Positions 34,537 to 45,333 of a stretch of 64,000 nucleotides of DNA are shown piece after piece. Both the position numbers and the translations under genes were made by a program. The DNA comes from Cryptomeria japonica (taxonomy: Eukaryota > Streptophyta > Pinopsida > Cupressales > Cupressaceae), in NCBI RefSeq assembly GCF_030272615.1, contig NC_081405.1:477301508-477365507 (forward strand), given 5' to 3'. Under the pieces are notes generated by a model that was not told the origin of the DNA, did no database searches, and saw only the letters and a program-made list of their open reading frames with translations. How positions within the stretch are numbered: position 1 is the stretch's first letter; the number at the start of each line of letters is the position of its first letter.

Positions 34537-35238
34537 TCAACACATAGCATTCTCAAGTTTTTCAAGAATCGGTAAACCTCTTACTTGGTGCTTCTTACTT
34601 ATTTTGATCAGATTATCAAAATTTACATGACAAAACCATTTATGCCATAACCAGCTATCATCTATCTTTGCATATAGACACTTGTTTTGAGTTGAGTCAA
34701 GGTGAAATGTATTACCTTTTGTTTGTGTCCCGGTAGCAACTAACTTTCTATGCTTGTCATGAACTTTGACAATTCCTTTCTGAAATTCTATTCGGTAACT
34801 TGTATTGTTTAGTTGTGCTACACTCAACAAATTGTATTTCAAACCTTCAACCCAATAAACATCATTGCATCTTGCATTGTCAAGAAGTGTCATAGATCCT
34901 TTACCTCTTATTGGACATGGTGCATCATTACCAAATCTTACATAGCCTCCATCATAATCTTCTAACATAACAAACTTGTGTTTATCACCTGTCATATGAT
35001 GTGAGCATCCACTATCTATGATCCAAGAATCATTAGTATTTATGTGAGATATTAGGGCCTTTTCTTCATACCTTTCTTCATCTGATCCATCTTTGATAGC
35101 CACATAAACTACTTCCTCTGTATCAGTTTCATCTGATTTATCATCATTGGATTCCTCATCGGCTATTAAGCATGTCTTTCTATCTCTTCTTTTGAAGTCT
35201 CAGTGTCCTCTATAATGATTATCTTTCTGTCTATCATC
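34537..35238 (-). pseudogene. Element G protease and integrase zinc domain
   Basis: The protease shows the intact active site WIIDSGCSHHMTGD, followed by YVRFGNDAPCPIRGKGSM and VEGLKYNLLSVAQL. The integrase zinc domain has WLWHKWFCHVNFDNLIKIS, with the two His kept but Leu-Gly replaced by Phe-Cys, and ends at MC before the stop. Upstream to 35238 the Gag-protease linker is rich in Asp, Glu and Lys and has stops near 35200. Confidence 0.85.
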
Positions 35239-36105
35239 TTAGTAATCTCTCTTTTTAGTAGAATCTTTTTCAGGACAGTTAGAAGCCATATATCCTATTT
35301 TATCACAATTGAAACATTTCAAAGGTAGTTTTCCTTTATACTTACCTTTGCCTCTTGGTAACCTTCTGGCTAATAGTGCTTCAAACTCTTCCTGCTTTCT
35401 GATTTCCTCATACAGTTTGTGTACTTCTTCCATGTTCTTGTGAAATCTTTCACTTGCTCCACTATGATCTCCTTCAGAGTACTTATACTTTCTTTCATTG
35501 TAATCATTAGATTCATCAAGATGAAAAGAACTAAATACAGATTCAACTTTATTTACCGAAGATCCACTGTTATCAAAGTTACTTAACTCAAATGCATGTA
35601 GCTTACCAATAGTAGAATCTAAAGAAACTGGCATATTAGGTACAGACCTCAATTCATTGATTGCAGAGACTCGGATTGCATAAGCCGGTAGAAGGGTTCT
35701 TAACAACTTACTTGTTATATCCTTTTCTTCAATAGTTCCACTTGCTCCTTTGATTTGATTGACAATCTCCTTTAGTCTTGTACTGTACTAGGTTATGTTC
35801 TCACCTTCATTCATCCTTATAGATTCAAGTTGTCCTCTTAGACTGTCTACTTTTTCTCTTTGAACATGTTCATCTCCTCCATATACAGATATGAGCTTGT
35901 CCCACATTGCCTTTGCATCATTGCAACCTTCTAGATCATTAAACTCTAAGTCGGTCAATGCAGATGTTATTTCAATCATTGCTTGGATATGTTCTTGTTT
36001 TGCCTTTATTTCTTCCATAGTCAATGGATAGGTGCTCGGTGTGATGAAATTATTCTCCAGATAATATACAGCATATTCTCCAACTCCTGATAGGTGCAGC
36101 TTCAT
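35239..36105 (-). pseudogene. gag: Element G Gag
   Basis: There are two open stretches in one frame. The first (36105 to 35788) contains AMWDKLISVYGGDEHVQREK and LRGQLESIRMNEGENIT before a TAG. The second (35706 to 35239) contains LLPAYAIRVSAI, an acidic helical stretch, and the zinc knuckle CFNCDKIGYMASNC, where the usual His is Tyr (CAT to TAT). Gag length and layout are those of ordinary copia elements. The Met at 36105 is probably internal, because the normal start should lie nearer the PBS. Confidence 0.82.
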
Positions 36106-36213
36106 CCTTTTCTACCATGTAGAGAAACTTGACTTGTTCAACTTCAGTGCATCCCTCTTATACATTTTTGGATATTTGCCTCAAGTACCTTTAAACTTTT
36201 CTTCCAGAGTCCA

Positions 36214-36229
36214 AAGCTTTGATAACAAT
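36214..36229 (-). promoter_or_regulatory. Degenerate primer-binding site of G
   Basis: On the minus strand TGTTATCAAAGCTTTGG follows the 5' LTR. It is TGGTATCAGAGC with G-to-A type changes, so it derives from an initiator-Met site. Confidence 0.6.
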
Positions 36230-37796
36230 TGATAGTTTTGATACTTAATGTAAATATAGATCCAATAGCAAACAAGATGAGAGGGGGGGGTGAATCATAC
36301 AAACTTAATCTTTCATAAAAAGATCAGATTCAACCTCGATAACATATACTTCAATAATATAACCAAAACTACCAAACATGCAAACTCAAAAGCATATAAA
36401 CATTACAAACCTCATAACACCAGATTTAACATGGAAACCCAAATAGGGAAAAACCACTGTGGGATTTTGGACCCACTAAGAAATATACTCTTCTAGAGTA
36501 TGCTCGGTTAAAAGCAAATCCTGTTAAAGATTACAAACACATTGCTAGATGTGACCCGGTTAAGGGATTTCCCTCAGATCTGTTAGGATCTTCACCTTGT
36601 TAGAAGTGACCTTGTTAAAGGATTTCAAACACTCAATCAGAATGTCACCTTGCTAGAGGGTTTTACAAATAAGACTGTTAAGTCCACTTGGTTAAGAGAT
36701 TTTCTATGACTTTCACAAAATAATAGTAATAAAAGTCTATCTGCAACTTCACATATAAAATGCTAAAGCAGATTCTTATTTGCTCAATACAATCTAGACA
36801 TAGAACTAATCTTGTCCATCTGCTAGGCTTCTATACTCTATTATTCAAATAGGTCTTCAAGCTTTTGTGCTCGGTAATTACTATGTAGCATCCTTGTGCA
36901 TACATTTGCCTGCATACATTGTTTATCAATAGTTCCCTATTTATAAACAATTATCTAACCGCTTAATCTCTTTGATCACATTTCCCATGATCAATCATAG
37001 CCATCAGATCTTCAAACTTGTCTAGGTTCAATGTATCCTTCGATCTGAAAAATGTTTTACCCTACCTTGGAACTTGCATACATTTCTTGGAACTTGTGCT
37101 AGGGTAATGCGGTTCAATCTACGCTATAGATCTTCATGCCAATTTTCCTTTTCCATTGATTCATTAACAAACTTCATGCATGGCATACCAATCATTTAAT
37201 CAGTTCCAGCTCATCAGCTTCCTTCATTAAATAACGCATGTAACCATTTAATGTATTCTGTTACAGCTCGGTTACAACTCGGTAACAACTCGGTTACAAC
37301 TTGGTTACAACTCGGTGAATATTAAACTTTGCTCGGTAGACAATTTACCTTCATTAACTGATAGTGGTAACCTTAGGGTTTATCGAATAGGTTCCTTAGG
37401 GTTTACCGACTAGGTTCTTTGCTCGATAACATAGTATAGTATTAACCTTACAATTTAAAAAATATGTATGATGTTAAAATAATCTAAACATCATGATCTC
37501 ACCATTGTCTGACTTGGTAATAGTTGCCCATTGAATACCTTATTCATCCCCTTATTCATCATATTCTTTATGTGTCTTTTACCGACATCTTTATACTCAT
37601 CAAATCATACTTCTCAAGATATGGCAACATCATACTGAATTAGAAAATTGATTTCTTGACATCAATGACAAAATAATAATATTAAGACAGTAAACATCCT
37701 TAATCAGTTATATCCATAATCATCAACAACCTTCTCAATATCCTTATTGAAATGCCAACAATCTCCCATTGTTTGTTATAATGCCAAATGCCAACA
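36230..37796 (-). repeat. 5' LTR of element G
   Basis: It is 1,567 bp. The element start TGTTGGCATTTGG is at 37796, and the end is ACTATCA at 36230. The TATA box lies at 36936-36945 (minus strand). About five tandem 11-bp units of the type TCGGTTACAAC lie at 37267-37318. Confidence 0.9.
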
Positions 37797-37801
37797 GTAA
37801 G

Positions 37802-37917
37802 AATGGATTATGTTCCTAGTGGTGAATAAGTAGCAAACAATTTCACCTAAGCACATTTGAGTACCTTTGACATAATTTTGGACTTGTATCATTTACCTAG
37901 GAAGGTTTGTGTGGTTC
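37802..37917 (+). pseudogene. End of element E RNase H after G
   Basis: E resumes as RMDYVPSGE, TAA (37827-37829), VANNFT. This corresponds to the STKEQ-ADIFTKP end of copia pol, and the TAA sits on the conserved Gln codon. A second TAA follows at the Lys position. Confidence 0.75.
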
Positions 37918-38043
37918 AGGGGGAGCATTGTGTGGTTCAAATGGGGAGTGCACAAGTACCCTTTGTCATTGTGTCAAAGGGGGAGAAATGTACCGGTATG
38001 GAGTGGACTATGAGAAGTTGACATCAATGCCAAAGGGGGAGAT
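37918..38043 (+). promoter_or_regulatory. Three polypurine-like tracts upstream of E 3' LTR
   Basis: AGGGGGAG (37918), AAAGGGGGAGAA (37976) and CCAAAGGGGGAGAT (38030-38043). The last abuts the LTR. Confidence 0.65.
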
Positions 38044-39375
38044 TGTTGCCATTTTGGCACTTAGTTGTCATTGATGTCAACTAGTGGAGATTGAGCATGG
38101 TAGATGGTTGCTTGGATAATAATGAATAGGTAGAATGATAAGGTGTAGAATAGGTACAAGATGCTATACTGGTCAACAGGTTAATAACACTCTACTGGCA
38201 ACTGTTTTATTGGTATGTGCTTGTCGGACCGACTGAACATTCGAAGGTCGTGTCTTGATTAGTGTGAAGCTGATGTGGCAAGTATGGTGTGGTTGGTGAA
38301 GCTTCATCCACATGGTTGATGAAACAGATATTCACCATTAATGAAGGAACCGCAAATCAAGGGATTGCATAAAACTGATTGTGACTCGAGGAAGAAGGAA
38401 TGACAAAGGAAGATTAGGGGGTAGTTGGAACTTGGATCGAAGAAAGAAGATCAAATTGAAAGAATACCTCGAGAAGGAAAAAATAGAGGCATTAATAGCA
38501 ATTTGACAGTTGTAAATCTATATAAAGGATTGTGTTTCCCCTATTTGTAAAACATGTCTTAAAAAGCACGATAATGGTAGAGATGAACCGATGGACTTCA
38601 AGGAGATCAGATCTTGCAAGATCTAACTGGATGTGATTTGCCTCGAGGATGGTGAAGAAACCCTAACTGCCTAGATTTTGAATTGTTTTGGTGGGAAATC
38701 ATCTTATAAGAAAATGGAGCAATGAATAGAAATGATGATGCTGCAGTGAACAAATTAGTGTGGAGAGGAGTTGGAAGAAGAAAACTTGAGAAGGGGTTTT
38801 GATCAAGTTACAGTGTGAGTAAGCAAGTAGATCGATTAGAGGACCCTACCGGTAGTTTCATAGTCGAGCAGTTGAGCCTTATCAGTAAGGTGTGGTAGAG
38901 CAGGCAACATCCCAGTGTGACATAGTGTACTGAGAGACTGTGTGTGAGGAGAGAAAGATAACAGAAAGTTAATTGATTCAAGAGCTACATAATTCATTTG
39001 TAGTAAGAAGCCTAAATTGTACTCAAATAGAATTTCAATATACATTGCCAAGTTGGAGCTTGGTGTAGGGGTTGGTGCTCCTTGGGTTGGTGCCCTAAAC
39101 TTTGTAACTGTGTTTAATTGTGAGGCTAGCTTGGACTAGTAGACTTCAGCAACTTTTCTCACCGAGGTTTTTCCCATATTGGGTTTTCCTCGTAAATCCG
39201 GTGATGTGAGTTGGTTGTGTGTGTATGGTCACTTTGGCTTTCTTTCTTATATTACCGGTTTGACTGTCTATGTGATTAAGTACATAATTGATATTCTCAA
39301 TTTAGATTAGAAAAATAATAGACCTAAGAACCACTGATTCACCCCCCCCCTCTCAGTGGTACTCTGTGTTCAACA
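38044..39375 (+). repeat. 3' LTR of element E
   Basis: It starts TGTTGCCATTTTGGCAC and ends GTTCAACA, matching the 5' LTR throughout. The TATA box is at 38519-38526. A full TAGGGGTTGGTG...TTGGGTTGGTGCCCTAAA unit lies at about 39065-39100, where the 5' LTR has only part. TATGC (39376-39380) is the right target copy. Confidence 0.9.
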
Positions 39376-39526
39376 TATGCTACTTATAAAAATTTCAGGG
39401 TATATCAGATGGATGTCAAATATGCATTTTTGAGTCGTGATCTAGAGGAAGAGGTTTACATTGAGCAACTTGATGGTTTTTTATTGTTAGATGATGGAGA
39501 CATGGTGTGTAAGTTGAAGAAAGCAC
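39376..39526 (+). pseudogene. Element H RT, second piece
   Basis: The piece reads ATYKNFRVYQMDVKYAFLSR, then [20 protein letters not shown] and MVCKLKKAL, the RT palm region that follows directly on 20307. It stops inside the LKQAPRAWY motif, whose remainder begins at 51251. Confidence 0.85.
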
Positions 39527-40519
39527 TGTTAATGAAATAAGATAGGAGATCGAATGTACTAAAATGATTTATATACAATTGAATGATCAGAAATAATTTT
39601 TATTGGGATCGTCATTCCTAATGAACGATTGAGTGCACGTGAATGCAAGAACAGGTGAACAATGATGAAGGCGAGAACATGGTTCAGGTAGAGTTGTCTT
39701 AGCTCTTGTATTTCATTAGAATAGATGGAATCTTTCACACACCACATTAGGATTTATAATTTGTATCTTGTAATGTTGGACGATTTAAATGACCTTATTT
39801 GAATGTTTGTTTACATTAGAATTATGAACTTGGAATGAGTAGAAGATTGATTTAAATATTTATACATAAGAATTTGTTGCATGACTTGAGTGGTGATTGA
39901 GTAAAATCTAAGTTGCAAGAGTGATTGTGAAATATTATGCTTTATTGTTAAAAGAGATGAAATGTGTAAATGATTCAAAAATGAATATTGACGCTAGGTT
40001 TTTATGTTCTCTTTAGATATGTATAAATGTATGAAAAATTATACTTATGAGTTTACTTTTGTAAATTGGACAATAGTATAAAATATATATGTATATGAGA
40101 AATCATTTTAATCATATACATGTATATCTATATAGTTATAAATATCCAATTATCGTGAAATATGATTACTTCATGAATTTTGTTTATATCTACGTAATAA
40201 TTTGAGATTAAAATAAATATATATACGTATTATATATATGTATATGAATTCTAAAATAATTTGATCATGTTATGGTAAATGTGTATGTAATTATCGAATA
40301 TGTAAATAGATTTGTGGAATTAAACTATTTTATGAAAATCCATAATATATATATTAACAAGTTTAATGTTTACATATATAATTGGAAAGCGACTAAAATT
40401 GATAAGTCATTATTTATATATAAATATATTTAAAATTAAAAATAAATAATAGAAAATAAGATATTAGTGGCAGGTTAAGTTTTCTTTAAAAAAAAAGGGA
40501 AGAAATTAAACAATAATGA

Positions 40520-40547
40520 GGGTGGTCGATAGTAATATCGACCACCC
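40520..40547. repeat. Perfect hairpin in block J
   Basis: GGTGGTCGATA and TATCGACCACC form a perfect arm pair around the four-base loop GTAA. One more G-C pair gives a 12-bp stem. Confidence 0.8.
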
Positions 40548-40555
40548 CCCTTAAT

Positions 40556-40601
40556 TAAAGGGAGGGGTCGGTATTACCACCGACCACCCCTCCTCCCTTT
40601 T
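40556..40601. repeat. Second, longer imperfect hairpin in block J
   Basis: GGAGGGGTCGGT pairs with ACCGACC-(bulge)-CCCTCC around the loop ATTACC, with further pairing of AAAGGG and CCCTTTT outside. Its arm GTCGGT resembles GTCGAT of the neighbouring hairpin, so the two appear related by duplication. Confidence 0.75.
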
Positions 40602-42376
40602 ATACGTACAACTGCACCATGTTGCAAGAAACACTGACCAAACTACATGACACATGGCAATAAACATCAACCAAGCTATTAAAGTATAAACCCACATAGC
40701 AGCCATTAAGAATTGAAAAATACTTGCAGATAATCGGTATTTAGGGTGACTGTGAGAAAACAATAAATTAAGAGAAGGAAGTCGATGAGTTTAGGACTAT
40801 TTTGTATGTTAGCAGAAACCACGTTGAATCTACCTATAAATGTGTACGTAAAACGTGGTCACCTGGAGGACTATTCCACGTAACTAACCATTTGCATGCA
40901 GAAGTTGATAAGTATATAGACAATATATTATGTTGAGTTTAATGTAGATTATGTTGACTAAGTTATTGGTGACATATTTGGAAGCCACGTAGCTGATATG
41001 GTGACATGGTTTTTATGACAGTCATAGTCAAAACCACGTAAACCCACCAATGTCTATACCATGAATGACATGTGTAGAAAGAAGTAGTTTTGCATGTTAT
41101 GTGATACTAGTCGACTTGGGATGAGAGTTTAAAAGACACTATAACTTAAACAACTTTAGTGGTTTGGTGTCATGAAGTAGACGATGAATAAATTTGCGTG
41201 GTGAACACATAGGTGTTCAAATTCGATTAGGACTGTTAGGATGCAACTAAACCATGAGTGGTGTCATTTAGAATCAATCCACCACTAGGAGAGATAGTCC
41301 GAAAGTAGAAAAAAAGGTAAACAACAACACTATATATATACCATTGAGTTGGAAGAGAAAGGGGAGGGATGCAACAAAGGATTATGAAATGGAATGTGGA
41401 AGAGAAGAAGAGTAGAGGAGATTTAGATGTGATTACGACTATGTCGTAAAAGATCAATGATGATCATCTTTGATTTAGCGTCAAACTTAGGGGTTAGGAT
41501 TCTTGATTGAGTGATAGTTATTTTATTATTATTAGAGAAATTATAAGAATATAGAAAGGATAAGAACTAATAATAGAGAGCTCATGAGATAGAAGAACGT
41601 GGATAAGGAAATCATTGGAATCTGGACATAACGCTGACAATTGGAAGTTATCAAGGATCATAATAGACCTAGATTGCGTTTCTTGAGGTAGGCTCAAATA
41701 TAGTATGTTTTGTTGAAGAGAATTAAGAGATAAATAATGATCTTGTTTTAGATTTATGAAATATTCTAATGGAAGATTTAGAGTCGCAATATGAATCATT
41801 TTTAATTGTTTAAATTATGATCATGCAAATATAGATGCAATAATGATATATTTTATGAAAGTTTGTTGATAAAACTTAATGAAACTCTTAGAAATTAGAT
41901 CACCCAATCCTCTATTAACAGAGTAAGAAGATAGAGAGAGAAACTCTGAAATTGAACTGCAAAGAAGATGAAATATTAGGATTATGACTTATTAAATAGT
42001 GAAGTTTATTTCGATATCACAAGAAAAGACTTACACTTTCGAATTTGATCCTTGCATGAAAAGTAAAGATGGTTATTAGGTGTCTCATTTAAAAGGCCAT
42101 ATAGATAGGCATTTTATGAATTTTCATCATGCTAGATTGTTGCTAGGGAAAATTAGTAAAATCAGTGAGTTGAGTTCTTAAATCATGGAAAGTCACATAT
42201 TAGTATGTTGTTCGAGAAAAGAGGTAAATGAACCAAGACACATGGAAAGATAGAGATCTTAGATGATATAAAACTTAGATTTCTAAACCATAAGAAATGG
42301 AATTCATGTTAATGATTACACTATTTAAATGTTTTGATAATTGAATAAAAGAATGTGTACTCATTTTATTCAATTT

Positions 42377-42381
42377 ATATG
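42377..42381. repeat. Target-site duplication of C, left copy (ATATG)
   Basis: Repeated exactly at 50223-50227. Confidence 0.88.
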
Positions 42382-43642
42382 TGTAAAGTGGAAAAATTGA
42401 ACCCTAGTCGTTCTCCCCTCCCCAACTCCGAGGAGGGAGAAGGGAGAGTCACTAGGGTTGATGGTTTTCACTTAGGAGGGACTTTACATTCAAAAGAGGG
42501 GTTGAAACCCACAAGATCCAATCCCACGCAATGCAAGATTAGATTCTATATGAGTTTCAAGGGTTGTGATAGCAAGGATACCCTCTTTTGTAAAGAATGT
42601 AGATGGAAAGATTGAACTAGGAATGCATAGAAAGTGAGAAAGATTCGCTTATAAACTGAGTTAGGGATATAGGATGAAGCTGCGGACCTGGAATTAGTAG
42701 TAAAATGTCAAGATGATGCTGTCCTGCAAATTTGAGAAAAAGTTGACGGGACGATGGCGCCCGGTGTGCACACGGTCCTCCGAAAAATCCGCGAAACGAA
42801 GGGGGATCTGTTCGTCTCTGCACAAGGATTCCAGATCTTCAATTTCAGTTGTGTACCTGCAACCTACACATAGAAAAGCAAAGATTATTGGGGGGTTAGG
42901 GATTAGGGGTTTTCCCTTAGGTCAAACCCCAGTTTTGGAATTAACCAAGAAATGAGAAATGCTGTAAATGTAATGTAAAACAAATACTAATACCTTGTTG
43001 TAAGGATGTTTGTATCCTTATATGCGAAGGTATAGATGTTGTTGTTTGTTGTATGTTGTATGTTGTAGCATGTAATGAGTTGTAAGTGATCTCCTCTTCA
43101 ATGGTTGAATCCTTGTCTTGAATGCAACACTTAGCCTTGAATGGAGACTTAGAAGGAATGCTTGAATGCTTGAATGCTTGAATGTTTGAGTATCGTTTCC
43201 ATGTCTTGTACACATATGTCCTTCCTCCTCAAATGGGAGAGGAAATGTAGTTTATATACTTGCCAATTAGGGTTAAAAGACTAATTTTCCCGATCTTAGG
43301 CTGACCAGGAAATGTTATTTTTGAAATTGCAAACAAAAAGGCCCGAAGTCCCATAGGAGACCGGGCCCAAAATAGGGCCAGGGACCAGGGCGCTGGGCGC
43401 CATTGTCCTGGGGGACCAGGGCGCTAGGTGCCCTGGTCCTGAAGGACCAGGGCGCTGGGCGCTCTGGTCCCACCTCCCGGGACAACAGGGTGCAATGAGG
43501 GATCAGGCAGGGTGCTGGAAAAATGCAGTTTTTGGTGTCATGAGCAAGTTTCGGGGTCTCCATTCAGGTTTAGTGTTGCGTCGCCATCGTGAAGACCCAA
43601 ATACGGTCAAAATTGCAAGTGTCACAATTTTAGGACGCTACA
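42382..43642 (-). repeat. 3' LTR of element C
   Basis: Plus-strand limits are TGTAAAG and GACGCTACA. The minus-strand TATA box is at 43251-43258. The minisatellite at about 43379-43472 holds three units, against two in the other LTR. Confidence 0.9.
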
Positions 43643-43657
43643 TTTGGCCCCCACTTT
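43643..43657 (-). promoter_or_regulatory. Polypurine tract of element C
   Basis: On the minus strand AAAGTGGGGGCCAAA directly precedes the 3' LTR, matching the tract of A with one change. Confidence 0.75.
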
Positions 43658-44433
43658 AGCGGGAGTATAAGCGTACGCTCATACTTCCGGTAAAGTACAA
43701 GGAAACAACATTGAAAAACTTTCACCACGTCAAGGAGGCAAGATACACCAAGCCCCCAGTGAACTAAGGATCTTACGACTTCGATTGACAAGGTAAAAGG
43801 GAAGATCACAAGGGAGAACCATGACTGTCAGTAGTAAGGTTCCCTCACTATGAGTCATGCAAGAAAGATATCAAAAATTTTCAAGGCAAAGCTAAATTTG
43901 TCAAGAAATTTTCAAGTATCTTGAAAAGATATGAACGGGATGTATGCCCCCCTATGTTAAAGTGATCACACACACCTCACCGGGGGTGATTGCTTTAAGG
44001 TAGTGATACATATAAGAAAATGAAAAAGGGAAAGGAGCACGTTATCACAAGGATTTAGCCCCCAAGTGTGAGATAAGCCCAAGGATAATAGACACAAAAC
44101 ACAAAGCACGAGGTGACTTCGCTTTCCTCGGGGTCAGTATGCTGTATGATAATTCATGTATATCATATGTATGTATGCATAATTGTTCTTCATTCCCCAA
44201 TCAAGGAAGGTCACCTAGAAGAAGGGAACACATGTGTCTTTTGAGTCAACATGAGAGAGATCGAGAGATCTCAATGCTTTGCATCGTCCTCAAGTAGACA
44301 ACACTAAGGACAACAAATAGAAGAATGAGAATAACACATAGAAGAAGTAATGAAAGAGAGGAGGAGAGAATCTGCTATGCTAATGAAACTAGTCTAGCAC
44401 ATCATCTACCCCCCGATCTTGCTGATCAATGTT
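43658..44433 (-). other. Non-coding tail of element C
   Basis: Equivalent to 6605-7383 of A and similar along its whole length. No reading frame is shared by the two copies. Confidence 0.7.
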
Positions 44434-45333
44434 TCAGGAAGGCAGGGAACACGCTAGAGGAGGAACATCCAACACAGCAGATGGAGCTATCACAAGATCC
44501 AAACAAGGGCTATGTTCATATCCCAAGCCACGGTGTTCTTGTCTAGGAGCTAGGATACGTGCTTTAGAAAATTCGTTAGATAAATGGTTATCAATATCAA
44601 CAAGTTCATATTCACTATCAGAATGAACAGGAGAAGTAGTATTTTCATCATGAATAACATTTTCATCTATATCATCATCAAGATTTATAAAAATAGGATC
44701 TTTAACTCGCACAGGATCAAGATCATCATGCATCTTATGTTTAGGAGATTTCGGCTCAATCGTCGGCTGAGGAGAAAATGGAATAATGCTTGTTGAAGGT
44801 GTTTTGGGGGATTGCAAAGTTTGAGCTCTAAGACGACGCTTTCGCCGACGTTCACGTGCAGAACGATTTCGTCTAGTCTTAGTAGGAAGTTGAGAAGATT
44901 GAGGAGGAGGAATGTTCTCATCCTTATCACTTGGGTGTTTAGGTTGTGGTCTCTTAGGCTGAACAATAGGAGAAGAGGAAGGTCTCTTCTCTCCATAAGA
45001 GGAAGGAGGAGGAACTGCTCCATATAAAGGAGGATTATTTGGTTTTGGAAGGAGACCAAGTCCATCATGACGAAGAGGGATAGGTCTACTTTTAGGAAGT
45101 TTATTAATCATAGGCATAGTCACATCCATAGGGATGGGTTGGGAATCTGCTTGAGGAAAGACATTAGTTTTATCTTTCAAAGGAAGAACTTCCTTCTCAA
45201 GAATGATAGGAATGTCAAGTTTGGGTGTTCTAGGTTCACTCAGAGATAGGATCATGTCTTTTTTCCACTTTTGATAAGATTTGAAAAGATGATCACTTCG
45301 CGAAGGAAGAGATTGGAATTGTTTAGTCCAAAA
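44434..45333 (-). CDS. Element C polyprotein tail: Pro-rich, Arg-rich, acidic
   Basis: Open from the codon after the TAG at 45334-45336 to the TGA at 44434-44436, which is the stop also used by A. The first Met (45255) gives 273 residues. The basic cluster RRNRSARERRRKRRLRAQ, the acidic stretch NLDDDIDENVIHDEN and the end LDVPPLACSLPS match A. Where A has a TGA before this region, C reads Arg. Where C has a TAG, A reads Tyr. Both together show that the tail was originally fused to the protease-like domain. The function is unknown. A nucleic-acid-binding or nuclear-targeting part is possible from the arginines. Confidence 0.65.
   Translation of the reverse strand, partial: FWTKQFQSLPSRSDHLFKSYQKWKKDMILSLSEPRTPKLDIPIILEKEVLPLKDKTNVFPQADSQPIPMDVTMPMINKLPKSRPIPLRHDGLGLLPKPNNPPLYGAVPPPSSYGEKRPSSSPIVQPKRPQPKHPSDKDENIPPPQSSQLPTKTRRNRSARERRRKRRLRAQTLQSPKTPSTSIIPFSPQPTIEPKSPKHKMHDDLDPVRVKDPIFINLDDDIDENVIHDENTTSPVHSDSEYELVDIDNHLSNEFSKARILAPRQEHRGLGYEHSPCLDLVIAPSAVLDVPPLACSLPS

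Larger units (their letters stand above)
29990..37796 (-). mobile_element. Element G: nearly complete Ty1/copia inserted in E
   Basis: This is a 7,807-bp element on the minus strand with both LTRs (right 36230-37796 is 5', left 29990-31579 is 3'), TG/CA ends and a perfect GTAAG duplication (29985-29989 and 37797-37801). Gag, protease, integrase, RT and RNase H follow in copia order. Its Gag is shorter than that of E and its LTRs differ, so it is a different copia family. Confidence 0.92.
20308..39375 (+). mobile_element. Element E: Sirevirus-like Ty1/copia, split by F and G
   Basis: The 5' LTR 20308-21629, iMet-type PBS, long Gag with coiled-coil stretch, protease remnant, integrase, RT, RNase H, several polypurine-like tracts and 3' LTR 38044-39375 are all present in order. 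TATGT before and TATGC after are the TSD with one change, and the host H frame favours TATGC as original. F is inserted at the integrase/RT linker and G near the end of RNase H. The long Gag and multiple polypurine tracts suggest the Sirevirus (SIRE/Maximus) group. Confidence 0.88.

Noticed and set aside
37267-37318. CRISPR-like regular repeat
   Set aside because: Eleven-base contiguous tandem units inside a plant LTR with no spacers. Not a CRISPR array.
40520-40601. MITE with terminal inverted repeats
   Set aside because: The inverted repeats are two small separate hairpins without a target duplication around the pair.
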